A DNA stretch of 64,000 nucleotides from Gordionus sp. m RMFG-2023 (lineage: Eukaryota; Nematomorpha; Gordioida; Chordodea; Parachordodidae). The stretch is from NCBI RefSeq assembly GCF_954871325.1, contig NC_088775.1, positions 71,959,561 to 72,023,560 on the forward strand, given 5' to 3'. Numbering within the stretch: position 1 is the stretch's first letter; each line of letters opens with the position of its first letter. The notes beneath the pieces were generated by a model. That model saw nothing but the letters and a program-made list of their open reading frames with translations. It was not told the DNA's origin and ran no database searches. Of the stretch, positions 35,234 through 47,009 are shown in pieces. The translations under genes and the position numbers were made by a program.

Positions 35234-36268
35234 CCATAAAGAAGAAATTTGAAAATGAATAAATCCTATTCCTTCTTTCTATTATTCCATGTTTTTCATT
35301 ATTGAGGTCAATACTAAACTCAATAATTTTAAAACTAAAATTTTTAAGAATAGATTGAGGCAGTACCCAGCTCCAACCTCGAGTCATTCCTCTCGGCAGT
35401 ACAACTTAGAATTTCCATCATACTTATTGCCTTGACTATATTAAAATAATCGGCAATGAAGGCCATTACCCACTCTATTGCAATTATTCTCGGGGATATC
35501 AACCCCCCCCCTGCTCAAAGCAATCAACAACATTACTCTCGAATGGTTACATTAATGCTAGTTTAAAAAGATAAGTTGGTATTACTTTAACATCTTGGAC
35601 TAACGAACCTTCCCTTAGCCTGGGTAGTTTGAAAAAACAAGATTAGTGTTGTTAAAAGGCTCGTGAGTCCATTTTTAAAAACGGCTATCTCAATGTTTTA
35701 TCCAGAAAAATATTACGCCCTAAAAGTTTTGTTCACAAATGGCATAATGTTTTGGACATCTATTAGTGAAATCTCGAGGTTTATGTATTATTTTTCTGGC
35801 TAAAATAGAGTTAGCCGTTTTAAAAAATCAGCTCAAATAGAACCGTTTAACAACACTAGACCAGATATTAATAAGTATTTTGGCAACGAACTTCCCTTTA
35901 ACCGAGGACTGCAATTGAATTAATTTCTTCACACTTTACTCTGGCCCAAGTTAAAACATTAAAAAAACAAAGACTCCAACCTTCAAAATATAATTTTTAT
36001 ATCCATAATCCATAGTTATCAACACCATGGGAATATTTGGGGATGAGACTTTTCAATTATTAAAAGCCTCTAAAAAAATGATCTTCCCTAAACCTTTTTT
36101 TAAATTATTTATTTAATTCGTTTCTTTATAGCCCCCTTTTTATTTACTTAGAAACCTATTTTGCCACTTTTTAAATAAATTTTTAGTCATTTTTTTAGTT
36201 TTTTTTTTATATACACAGAATAATTTTTGTAATTATACAATATATGTTTTTTTAAATATATTTATGGT
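35234..36268. other. Intergenic stretch with one MITE
   Basis: Apart from the MITE at 35646-35856 and a C9 run near 35502 only AT-rich sequence is seen. Confidence 0.5.
35646..35856. mobile_element. Foldback MITE with TA duplications, copy 2
   Basis: Begins GTGTTGTTAAAAGGCTC and ends ACCGTTTAACAACAC, flanked by TA on both sides; inner arms AACGGCTATCTCAATGTTTT and AAAATAGAGTTAGCCGTTTT are inverted. Confidence 0.85.
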
Positions 36269-38612
36269 GAATTCCGTATCAAATCGACAAAAAAAAGTCG
36301 ATTTTTAACCCGACCTCCTTCAATTTTTCTTAAATCTTGTAAACTAGTAATATATACTATAACTAAGAAAAAAGTGAAATTTTACTTTCCAACACTGTTT
36401 ACCCGCGAAGATATGGCCGTTTAAAGCGCGGAAAAATGGTACATTTTTGACAAAATGCATCTCATATATTTTCAAATATCTCGAGAAATAATTGTGTTAG
36501 AAAAATAAACAACGTAGCTTAATAGAAGTTCTTTAATATGACATAAAAATAAATATGATAAACATCTGATTAATATCGAAAACGGGATGTGTAAAACCGT
36601 AAATGGCCATAGAAAAAAAGGTATTTTTTTTCAATTTTTTCCTGTAGATAGATATCACACTGTTTTATATTTATACAAAATCTTATACGGGGATGAACAT
36701 GGGTTTAGGAGTTATCACTTTTTATATGGCTAAAATTGAACAAATTTAACATTATTATCATCATGTTTAAATTTAATGAATAGTTATGAAATAATGTTAA
36801 TTTAAAAATTATGTCTAAATGATAGGCCCTTACTTTTTTTTATATTTATAAAATATTTGGAGAGGTGGCTGGGATAATGAGCTGTTTAAAATTTTAGTTA
36901 AATTTTGTCTCGAAATTACTTGACAAAATAATTTTAAATATTTTATATAGCATAAAATAATCTACCAAAATTAATATTCAACAATAGATTTTCCCCCATA
37001 TCTTTAAAATTAAAAGAAAGGCTTTTATATTATTTGACGAGAATTATAGATTATAAAGCATTCAAACAATGGATAGCAGATGATCGAACTACCCTCGAAA
37101 CACTGACAAAATCCGCTGACGAATTTGTAGATTATTCAATTAAATAATTTAACAATTTAATTCCTCATTTGTTTATAGCTTCACGATAATCATTAATTCG
37201 AAACTTTTTAAAATTCAATTTAAATGTTGGCGAATTCGTAGTTATTGCAGACTTTTCAGAAAACTATGCATTTGTGGTGGTGCAGAACCATGCACAAGGA
37301 TTTAATCAGGCCCCTATCCACTCTTTTATGATTTATTACCGTGAGGACAACATAATAAAACACATAAATTTAGTGGTTATATCAGATTGTTTAAAGCACA
37401 ACGCATGCGCATTTTATTTACTTTAAAAATTGATTGTATTCTTGAAGGAAAGATTTAATAGAGTGGCTAAAATTTAATATTTTTCTGATGGAGCAGTAAC
37501 CAATATAAAAATAAAAGATTTCATTAATCTCTACAATCATGAAAAGGATTTTGGGATAAAGACTGAATGACAAGTCCCTGCGACATTTTAGCCCGTTGCT
37601 AGTCAACAGCTCAAGCAAGCTTGCAACGTCCATATGAACATCACATATTGACAACAATGGATTTATTTAACTATGCAAGAAATTATATCTATAGGGTAAA
37701 TTATATATTTGTGAGCAATAATGAATATATTAACATAGAAAGTCATCTTGAAAGCATATTTTTGAGAACAAAGAGAATTTCTGGAGGACAAAGTGCCAAA
37801 CTTTTATTCCCCTAGGCAAAAAAAATCAAAATTATTCAAATTTTTTGGATGATTATAATATATGATATATTTTAATTATAAATTTTTGATTATATTATAT
37901 TATATGTAAAGCAATTTGGGGAAAATAAAGTTATAAATATGTTTAAATTATTTTGTCAAGTAACTTCGAGACAAAATTTAAAAGGGTTAAAAGCTCATTA
38001 TTCCAGCCACCTCTCAAAAATTTTAATAAAGATTTTTAAAAAAAGTAAGGGCATGTCATTTAGACATAATTTTTAAATTAACATTATTTCATAACTATTC
38101 ATTAAATTTAAATATGATGATAATAATGTTAAATTTGTTCAATTTTAGCCATATAAAGAGTGATAACTCCTAAACCCATGTTTATCCCAGTCTAGGATTT
38201 TGTACAAATATAAGCAGTGTGATATCTATCTACAAAAGAAAAATTTTGAAAAAAATACCTTTTTTCTTTATGGCCATTTCAGATTTTATACATCCAGTTT
38301 TCAATATTAATCAGATGTCTATCATATTTATTTTTATTTATATTAAAGAACTTTTATTAAGCTACAAAATAAAATTTAAATTATTTTTCTAACATAATTA
38401 ATTCTCGAGATATTTGAAAATAAACGAGGTGCATGTTGTCAAAAATGTACCATTTTTCCGCGCTTTAAACGCCCATATCTTAGCGGATAAACAGTGTTGG
38501 AAGGTAAAATTTCATTTTTTTTCTTAGTTATAGTATATACTACCAGTATACAAAATTCAAAAAAAATTGAAAGGGGTCGGGTTGAAACCTTGGTTGATTT
38601 GATATGGAATTC
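36269..38612 (+). mobile_element. DNA transposon with very long terminal inverted repeats
   Basis: Two inverted arms of about 680 bp (36269-36950 and about 37935-38612) start GAATTCCGTATCAAATC and end GATTTGATATGGAATTC. They match nearly base for base along their length, for example AGCGCGGAAAAATGGTACAT against ATGTACCATTTTTCCGCGCT. The 1-kb centre holds a broken plus-strand gene. No target duplication was found. The arms are much longer than in ordinary Tc1 or hAT elements. Confidence 0.85.
37020..37815 (+). pseudogene. Transposase-like protein of an uncharacterised animal family, broken
   Basis: Three blocks lie between the long inverted repeats. The first (about 37060-37420) reads FKQWIADDRTTLETLTKSAD, then VVIADFSENYAFVVVQNHAQ and later VVISDCLKHNACAFYL. 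The second (about 37475-37565) reads IFSDGAVTNIKIKDFINLYN. The third (about 37618-37815) reads LQRPYEHHILTTMDLFNYAR and a tail ISGGQSAKLLFP. I recall this order (ADFxENY, VISDCLKH, YFSDGxxxQYKN, LQRPYxxQILT) from a large set of unnamed animal proteins. The three invariant Asp and their spacing suggest a DDE/D-type catalytic core, which is inference. Stops and a frame change separate the blocks. Position between inverted repeats supports a transposase role. Confidence 0.6.
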
Positions 38613-38815
38613 AAGTGTTACGCAGATTTGAAGAAAAAATTTTCCATTAAATCTGCACAACACTGTAATGTTTCTGTTATTTTTTATCCGAGATACAAAT
38701 ATTAAAATCGTTTTAAATAAAACACTTTAATCTCTAAAATAATCACATTCCATTTTAAAAGTTTTACATTTTTATTTTAAAAAATCGTAAAAAATGCTTT
38801 ATTTTTAAAGAAAGG

Positions 38816-39329
38816 GAGGGATTCAAACCTAACCCTTGCATCGTTTTTATTTATCTAACCTGAAATCTTAAAAAATTGTTACCCCAGCCTAAACCGAACC
38901 TATAAAAAAGCCTATGAACCGATTTGAACCTTTTGATATTTTAGTCTAAAAAAATGAATAATCAGTTTTGAGTTGACAGATAAATATAAGTAATTATTTT
39001 TAGATATTTTTATATTTATTTTGACGGTGCCAATTACCCAAGTTATTTATTAGTAGTGTTTTCAGCCCTAAAATTTATTCTCAATATTATAGAAATAATT
39101 TGACAGGAGATAATCTTGCGAATATTTTAATTGTGTGGCTCAAATTAATTTTAGAGAATAGTAATTAAATTTTTAAAAAACGTTCTTTACTGATATGCTT
39201 GTATGCGAAATTATTTGAACTGGTTTTTAAAGTTACAAACAGAACCGACATTATTTATTATTATGAATTGAACCGTTATTTTTATCCGAACCTGATCCCA
39301 ACCGATATTCGTTATGGTTTGGATCTCTG
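38816..39329. mobile_element. Small hAT-type element, second copy
   Basis: Begins GAGGGATTCAAACCTAACC and ends GGTTTGGATCTCTG, inverted, like the split copy at 23911-25441. Internal block TTTGACAGGAGATAATCTTG near 39100 is the inverted match of that copy's right half. No clear target duplication. Confidence 0.6.
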
Positions 39330-39518
39330 GGAAAAACAAACGCTAGATAGCTATACATTACTTTTTTTTAAATGGGAGAATTACAAAAAGTGTTACATTG
39401 CCATTAAGTAACGCTTCCTGAAATGTAAAGCTAATTATAACTTTTGCTTAACCATGCTTATAGCGGTAATGTGGGTTTTCCGGGAAATCATTTTTTGAGT
39501 GAGTTTTTAAATCTAGAA

Positions 39519-39726
39519 ATCTGATTTTACTGGAAATGTATTCCATCATGTTTGGAATACCTGCCCTATGAATTTCAGATAATTTTGTCATGAACCTATG
39601 AACTTTATATAATTTATGTAAGTTTTTCTATAGATTTATAAATTATAAATGACAATAACAGTAAAATTATTTAAAATTCATAAGATATTCTAGACACACT
39701 GGAATACATTTCCGGTAAAATCAGAT
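39519..39726. repeat. Inverted repeat / small foldback element
   Basis: Arms of 27 bp, TCTGATTTTACTGGAAATGT at the left and ACATTTCCGGTAAAATCAGA at the right, enclose about 155 bp. One mismatch in the arms. Confidence 0.7.
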
Positions 39727-40091
39727 TTTTTAATTTTAAAAATGGCTCTAAAAGTGATTTAAAGGAAAAAATAACACATTGCCATTATCAAAAAGATTCA
39801 AATATATTTGATAATTTTAGTTTTTTATAATTATAATTTAATCAAAAAGACGAACTAGATTGTGTGGGAAAAATATTATACAACATTATATTTAAATGTC
39901 TGTGTCGAGTTAAATTATATAATATTTTTCCAACAAATTCCATCTCCTTATATTTTCTCAAGTTCAAATGAAATGGTTATAGGACCATATTTTTGATTTG
40001 CTCTTTAATTCATATTTTAAAATGTGTTTCTGGAAGAAGCATTTAGGCTGCCTCCTGATTCGATTTCTTAGAATTCTAGCTGTCTGAATTA

Positions 40092-40410
40092 GCGATCTGC
40101 ACCGGGCCTAAGCCCGGCCTGGCCCGAATTTATTTAAATATAGAAATTAATTTTTAATATTACTCAAAATAAAAGATATATATTCTATGACGTCTAGTTT
40201 CTATAAATAAAATCAAATATTTTTATTTTACATTAAAAATTCAACATAAAATTGATAAATTTATAGATGTATTAAAAAAAATTTCCAAGGCCCGACTCGA
40301 CCCGGCCCGAATTTTTTAAAAAAATATTAGGCCTGACCCAGCCCGAACCCAATTTCTTTTTAAAAAAATAGGCCGGGCCGAGTACGGGCCGAGCCTACTT
40401 TTGCAGATCT
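40092..40410. mobile_element. hAT-type MITE with GGCCCGG-like ends
   Basis: Starts GATCTGCACCGGGCC and ends GCCTACTTTTGCAGATC, inverted over GATCTGCA. CCCGGCC/GGCCGGG words near both ends resemble those of the hAT at 10481-14140. A TAGTGTTGTTAAATGC end of the TA-type MITE lies just downstream at about 40435. Confidence 0.55.
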
Positions 40411-40849
40411 TACACCTTATAGGGCTCTTTAAAGATAGTGTTGTTAAATGCTACTTTTGAAAGTAGTGAGCTCTCTTTAGCCCTATTTGGCAGAAAAAGT
40501 AGCCCGCTATTAGCTATTTATTTTAGAAAGTAGCTTTCCCTATTTTTATCCATAATATTCACATTTCAAACATGTAAAAATATTGATATAAAAATATGAA
40601 AAATGTATGCATTATTTATTTTATTGCATATTTATAAAAAATCATCGCTAGGATCAGAAAGTATAAGTTTTGCCTTACTAATAATCTTTGTGGTACTTGA
40701 AGGCAATGTGTTTTTATTTTCTAAACATTTATTTTCTTTTTGGCTTTCACCTTTTCTGGTGGTAAGCTCCTTCACTATCTATCTCCACTTTATTACTCAT
40801 GCTATCTATTTATATCTAATTTATATTTGTATTTCTGATCGATTCCATT

Positions 40850-41293
40850 TGTATCACCCACCGGAGTATCGCTGTCAAGGCTAAAGTATTGATCTCCCAC
40901 CGGTGTATCAAATCAATATCGACAGATATCCCACCGGAGTATCAATCCCGATGGATCTCCCACCGGAGCGTTAAGTCCATTGTAACTTGGTAGACATTAA
41001 GCTTGAACGGCCTTCGAGGTCACCATGATCCTAGCGCTGCAAGAAATCGTTATCATCTAACCCACGAGTTTAACTGGCCGTCTTATTTGGTTTATTGGAC
41101 AAGTATCTTAGCACCCGGCTGTCAAAGCCTCAGTGACCGGGGTGGCATTTCTCAGCTCAGAAATTTATCATATCATCTGTCTATACCGTCATCGAAGAAA
41201 AACCTGAAAATTTTTAGTTCCTTACCTGAATAAAACCTGAGACCTTCGGTTTCCAAGCATACATCATACACCACTGGGCCACCCCGGTGACAT
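40850..41293 (-). mobile_element. Probable tRNA-derived SINE with a tandem-repeat tail
   Basis: Read on the minus strand, 41291 starts CACCGGGGTGGCCCAGTGG, which fits a polymerase III A box (TGGCCCAGTGG). A stretch CTTGGAAACCGAAGGTCTCA then leads to a degenerate B box (AGGTTTTATTC near 41230), spaced as in a tRNA. About 230 bp of GC-richer unique body follow. The element ends in four spaced copies of GATACTCCGGTGGGAGAT-like sequence (40860-40975). The word ACCGGGGTGGC also occurs on the plus strand inside the body (about 41137), so the unit may be composite. Confidence 0.55.
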
Positions 41294-42489
41294 TTTCTAA
41301 ACATTTATATAGGAAAATTCCACAAATATTCAATTGAGAATTTTAGATTCAAAAATGCATCAAGACGATTTACTAGCTGATATTTTATTTTACCTTCATG
41401 TGTCCCAACAATCTATCGCTGTGCAAATGCGTCTGATTGATCCAATGTGATAAATCAGGGATTATCTACATATTCCTGGAATATTCTACAACCCATTTAC
41501 AGCGAAGACAACATTGCGTATTTATTTCCACGAAACCTGAACCGCTAACACTTTGAAACATTTCAGCCGAACTTTTAACGCGAACCCTTAAAAGTAAAAT
41601 TTTTATCGCACATGTATTTCCCGATGTCATTATCGCCAGAGCATTACCGCGAATAATGAAAAAAAAAATTCAGATATACATCCAGGTTGATGCACAAAAA
41701 GTTGGTTTGATTCTCAGTTAGTTTTTCAAATTAAACACTTGAACAAGATTAAGAAATAAGTACTAAGTAGACAATAGATTTGGCGAAACTCATATATATT
41801 ATCTTCAGGATTGAGGATCAAGGTTAACTTATGAACCCAATAATTAGTACATTCTTAAAGCCTGAGAATCTTATTGCGCAATTCTTACAAAATTAGACTT
41901 CGAGGAAAACATAGGAGGGGTTAGCATAAAAAATTATATTTTATTAATAAATATTCTAAACTCAAGAATCATATAAGTTTATTTAGGTTAAAAGAATTGA
42001 AAGCTCTTATTATTGAATCGATCTTACAATTAATTTTTTTAAATATTATTAAATTAATATGGTCTTAAAAATAGTTTTAAAATAAAATACACAATTCGTA
42101 ATTACGGATTGCTTTAGATAAAACTTACTATTTGCTATACCGTCTTCCAAATTTGAGTTTCACAATAACTGGTATAAAAATTTCGCTATAAAATACATTC
42201 ACCATAATAAACATTTGCGATAAAAAGTTTATGATGGTGAGTTTTGCTGTGACATAGAACTGAAAAATTAATTACCTTTGATAACTTTTTATCTTCATCA
42301 CAAACTTGAGTTATACCAAAAAAAAAATTTTTGTAACATATTTTTAAATTTTTCTAAGAATTATTTATTTTCGTTTCCAATTTCTTTTTTCAAGTGAAAT
42401 AATGATTTTGTTGTCACAACTATTAGTTCAGCAGCATAGTTGACCCAAAAAGGGTAAAATCATCAATAAAAACCTGGCCCGTGGCTAGG
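41294..42489. other. Intergenic stretch, no gene seen
   Basis: A GC-richer patch at about 41400-41700 has no supported reading frame. The rest is AT-rich. A TA plus GTGTTGTTAAACG end of the TA-type MITE starts at about 42494 and runs into GAGTCG/CGACTC inverted repeats before the LINE. Confidence 0.45.
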
Positions 42490-42689
42490 GTTAGTGTTGT
42501 TAAACGACTGAGTCTAAGTTTTGGGTCGAAAAATTCGACCCAAACTGACTTGGGTTATGAATTCGAGTCGTGAACTCTCGACTCAAGTCGTGAGCTCAAA
42601 TTTTTGTAGAATTTGAGTCACCACTATTTCGATGGAGGGGGATCTGGAGCCACCTTTTCTGAACGTGTAGTATAGTTACCATTCCCACG

Positions 42690-45387
42690 TTGACTGATGT
42701 GCCTACTAGCCCAATAGTCCCCACCTCAACCGCCGAAAATGCTCTCACTTTCAATCCAACCGACTCCACAGATGTAGAAATATTTTTAGTCACACCAAAA
42801 CCATTTGTGATTTCACGAATACCTAAGGGAGCAAGACTTCAAGTTGCCAAACACCTCTCAAAAAACTTGACTTCCTTGATAAATAATTATTCTTCCATAA
42901 AACACTGGCTAGACACCATTTGCCTTTACTACCTTGCAAGTTCCTGATCCTGCCAGCAAAAAATCTCTGACACAGCAAATCAAGGATGCTACTATCTACC
43001 ACTTACCCATCAATCACTTTTCCACATCTTTTAAAGGTGATGACACTGATAAAAATAAAAATCACAAAAATGACCTACTCACCAAGGCCAAGCTTATATC
43101 TAAAAATCTGGATAACCTGAATGTTAAATCCGCCATACGACTGGCAACATCTGACAATAAGCTAGCTCCCTACGATCAAACAACTTATCAAGCTCTTCTC
43201 CTAAAACACCACCCACAAGATCTTAAGAAGAGAAATACCGTCTTACCCCGAAGCTCCTCTAATTGCAAGCACTTTTACCTCAAGCGAGGTTAGAAAGGCT
43301 ATTCTCTCCTTCAAACGCGATTCTTCACTGGGGGCTGATGGGTTTCGCCCAATATTCCTACAGGATCTAACCGCACCTTACATCACACAACAATGCGACG
43401 TTTTGGAAAAAATTACTCAACTCATCAACCGTATGCTTGCTGGAGGCTTACCACCCGCCATTATTCCACTCCTTTATGGAGCTAAACTTATCGCCCTCCA
43501 TAAACCTAATAAAGATATTCGCCCTATCGCTATTGGAACCACTTGGCGCCGATTAACCGCAAAGCTAGTAGTGAGCAGAATATTGTTCACAGTATCCAAT
43601 TACCTGTGCCCTAATCAATTAGGAGTCAACGTAAAAGGGGGATGTGAGGTATCCCTACACATGACCAGAATGTATTTACAAACAGACCCCAGTGACGATA
43701 TCCTAAAAGATAGATTTTCAAACGCTTTTAACTCTCTAAAACGTACAGCGTTTCTTAATCCCATCCTTACCCTTTACCCAGAATACTCGCAGTTCATCTT
43801 CGATTGTTATGCTAGTCCATCGCATCTTCAATTTGGAGACAGATTGATTCCTTCTAGTAGTGGAATACAACTAGGTGACTCTCTAGGCTCCTTTTTATTC
43901 TGTCTGGGCATTAATAGCCTAATACAAGGCATAAATGACCAATATAAACTAAACCTCCATAACTGGTATATCGACGATGGCATACTAGGCGGCTCACCCA
44001 GCGAAGTTATGAAGGCGGCCGAAATAATAAAATCCAGCGAGAGTAGTTTGGGACTGCGAATCAATCAAGACAAGAGCGAATATTGTCCTCTTGGAATCAT
44101 CGACCTTAACTATGATCCTATGTTCAATCATACACCATTGAACTTCTTAACACATCTCGGATCTCCAGTGGGTAAAGACAAGTCCTTTGTCAAGTTCTTC
44201 GCCGACACTCTACTAGAGATATCCCTTATGCGCGGTACACTATCTCGCCTCCCAGCCAACCAAGCGTTCTTTCTATTAAAGAACTACCTCCTAATCCCAA
44301 AAATTCTATATACACTCCGATCGTCACGTATCTTCCAATACGACGTCGACCTCGCTGCACACGAGCTAGAGATTAAACACCTCACAGAGGATATACTCAA
44401 TATCAAATTCGGAGACCTATCTTGGCTACAAGCTACCTTGCCAACCAAATCCAGCGGCATTGGCATACGATCGCCTTCCCTACTCTCTGTTAGTGCGTTC
44501 ATATCCTCTCGCCTGTTCTGCGAGCCATCATACACGCACTCACAAAACATCCTGACCCTTTACTTCCCCAGGCAATTGATCTATGGAAATCTCTTTCATT
44601 AGTCGATCCTCCCTCATCGGCACTACAGAAGGACTGGGATAAGCCTCTAGTTGGCAACTCCGTTGCATACCTTAAATCGAGGAGCCAACCCGAGGACCAT
44701 TCTCTACTCTTCTGCATTTCCGCAGACAGCGGGTATGAATTACTCGAAGCTTTTCCATCGCAAAACCTTGACCAGCTCCCAAGCAATGATGAGCTACGTT
44801 ACGCCATCGGTCTAAGACTTAATTGTGATATGGTAATACCCTATCACTGCATCCTTTGTCAAACGCCGGTCAACTCCAAAGGCCGTCACTCTTTACACTG
44901 CAAGCGCTGTAGAGGCAGATTCATTAGACATTCAAAATGCAATGATACTATTGCCAGGGCCCTAAAATCTGCCGGTATCCCATTAACCCTTGAACCCACT
45001 GGACTCTACAATTCTGATGGTAAGCGTCCCGATGGCTCTACCATGATCCCTTGGAAGAGGGGGGAATTCCTAACCTGGGATTTCTCATGCATCGATCCCC
45101 TTGCCCCTTCCAATATAAATAGAGATGCTCTAGTAGACGCCGAGACGAATAAACTCGCTAAGTATTCGCCATCGCTTCCGGCCAATTACACATTCCTACC
45201 ACTAATCGCCACGACTCTAACGTCGTTCGGCACCCATGCCCTGGCCTTCTTTAAAGAGCTGGGGAAACGGATCTCTACTAGGACCGAAGATCCCAACGAG
45301 GGTTACTACCTACGCCAAAGATTAGCCCTCAATATAATAAAATCCAATTACCTCAGCTTCATATTCTCAATGACTGATACCCCCTAA
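42690..45387 (+). pseudogene. LINE polyprotein: reverse transcriptase, zinc knuckle, RLE endonuclease
   Basis: Four frames cover the protein: 42690-42947 (RIPKGARLQVAKHLSKNL), 42934-43293, about 43290-44602 (reverse transcriptase) and about 44600-45387 (C-terminal part). So about three frameshifts are present. The reverse transcriptase has IRPIAIG, SSSGIQLGDSLGSFLF and NWYIDDG (the catalytic YIDD is kept). In motif A, KDRFSNAFNS, the position expected to be the metal-binding Asp of DFSNAF is Arg. The C-terminal part has a C-x2-C-x9-H-x4-C knuckle (CILCQTPVNSKGRHSLHC), then DGKRPDGSTMIPW and WDFSCID, which fits the PD-(D/E)xK endonuclease of R2/CRE-type elements. The family resembles one abundant in sponges and other marine invertebrates, from memory. 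This copy is probably dead. Confidence 0.85.
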
Positions 45388-45520
45388 TCACAGAATCGGC
45401 GAGCAATTAAGAACAAAAGAGGGATATTCAGATGGAAGTCAACAAAAGAACCAAACCCTAATCACAGAATCGGCGATGAGAAAAGCAATTAAGAACAAGA
45501 GAGGAATATTCAGATGGAAG
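45386..45520 (+). repeat. Duplicated 3' tail of the LINE
   Basis: Two copies, 74 bp apart, of a block running from AATCACAGAATCGGCG to ATATTCAGATGGAAG. The second has a 9-bp insertion (ATGAGAAAA) relative to the first. Confidence 0.8.
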
Positions 45521-46109
45521 AAGAAAAACTGAAGGGCAAACTATGAAAACTCATAATTCTTTTAAACCATATGCTCAATTTATTATATTAATTTACTATA
45601 TATTTATTTATATTATTTAAATATATTATTATTTATCCTTAAAAGATATACTAACAAATGTGATTATTTTTTAAATTGACATATTAATGAAATTTACTAG
45701 CCAATAAATTAAATATATATTTTTTTTAAAAAAAAAAAAAGGTGATTAAATAAATTTGAAATATTCTGAAAAAATTTATATGTATATGGAGAAAAATGAT
45801 TACCAGTTTGCATAAATTGAAATAAATGGTTTAAAGATATTAAAAAAATCTTTTTCTTTTCTCATCTAAGCTTCTCCATAGTCTTCCTTTATTTCACATG
45901 GTAGCTGTCCTAGTGTTGTTGATGGTCCTTTTATCGTAGTGGATTGTCTGTCACAGCATATTTGGCTCTCAATTTTGGTAGCCTTTTAGCATAATTAGTC
46001 ATGATCATTCTATCTTAGGCTTGGTCCCATTTATACAATAAATATTAAGTTATTCAGTCAAAGGGTTTTTCTAATAAAGTATTTTCTTACACTTTTTTAA
46101 AACATTATA
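45521..46109. other. Intergenic stretch, no gene seen
   Basis: AT-rich without supported coding frames. Confidence 0.45.
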
Positions 46110-46809
46110 CCCAGACCATAGGTGTAGCCAGGGGGGGGGCAAGTGGAAATCTCCCACTTCAGAAATATATCATTTTTGGTTATTATTTTAAATAATAGAA
46201 AATATCCTCTTTAGCTCCCTCCCTCATCCAAAAAAAATGTAAAAGCTAATATTAAACTAAAACTATTGACTATAATTAATATTTTTTTGGAAAAAGCACT
46301 TATATTATTTATTAATTCTTTGATCGATTTTGCCAGCCACAAAAAAAAATATACGAATTAAATACAAACTATGATAACATAAGTTTAAAGTCATCCAAAG
46401 ATATGGAAGCATTTTCTCTGATATTTATTTCAATAATATGAGTATTTCATACTTTTTAGGGCTTTAACCTGTTTTCTGATAGTTTAAAGCAATGACATTA
46501 ATACTATAGACCTTGAAGAATTCCTGGCAAAATAAAAATAAATTAAAACCCCAAAAGGAAATGCCAATAAAATTAAAACCACGATAATATTGAATAAATA
46601 ATATGTCATTTAAACTCATTTATTTTTAAGCTGTACATCAAATTAATTATTCCAAAAAAAAAATTGGGACAGGATGATATGATATGGGCACACACGGTGA
46701 AGAATAAGATATCCCATGAGGTTCTTATGAGCTGCAAAATATTGATTATTTTTAACTAATAATATATTACACTATTGCAACTACTTTTATGATAAAAATA
46801 ACATATTGG
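46110..46809 (-). mobile_element. End of a GC-rich-ended hAT-type element
   Basis: ATAGGTGTAGCCAGGGGG near 46118 followed by AAGTGGAAATC matches the inverted right end of the element at 58628-59813 (CATAGGCGTAGCCAGGGG, then CAGGTGAAATC). The other end was not found and may lie in the assembly gap. Confidence 0.5.
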
Positions 46810-47009
46810 NNNNNNNNNNNNNNNNNNNNNNNNNNNNNNNNNNNNNNNNNNNNNNNNNNNNNNNNNNNNNNNNNNNNNNNNNNNNNNNNNNNNNNNNNNN
46901 NNNNNNNNNNNNNNNNNNNNNNNNNNNNNNNNNNNNNNNNNNNNNNNNNNNNNNNNNNNNNNNNNNNNNNNNNNNNNNNNNNNNNNNNNNNNNNNNNNNN
47001 NNNNNNNNN
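46810..47009. other. Assembly gap of 200 N
   Basis: Exactly 200 undetermined bases, a conventional placeholder length; real size unknown. Open frames crossing it are meaningless. Confidence 0.99.

Larger units (their letters stand above)
42640..45520 (+). mobile_element. Non-LTR retrotransposon (LINE) with restriction-like endonuclease, 5'-truncated
   Basis: A GC-richer block with one broken polyprotein. It begins after the N-terminal zinc-finger part seen in the second copy at 63638, so it is probably truncated at the 5' end as LINEs usually are. The 3' untranslated part holds two imperfect copies of a block beginning TAATCACAGAATCGGCGA (45386-45438 and 45460-45519). No poly-A tail or target duplication was identified. 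Confidence 0.85.

Noticed and set aside
40603-40884. 93-codon hydrophobic frame
   Set aside because: Composition typical of AT-rich DNA, no splice or domain context, and it runs into the SINE tail.
41003-41233. 76-codon frame on the plus strand
   Set aside because: It lies antisense to the probable SINE body and has no recognisable domain.
43828-44786. Three minus-strand frames within the LINE
   Set aside because: Shadows of the plus-strand reverse transcriptase; no own homology.
42690-45387. LINE block taken as a host gene because of its higher GC content
   Set aside because: YIDD reverse transcriptase, zinc knuckle and RPD endonuclease motifs identify it as a retrotransposon, and its frame is broken.
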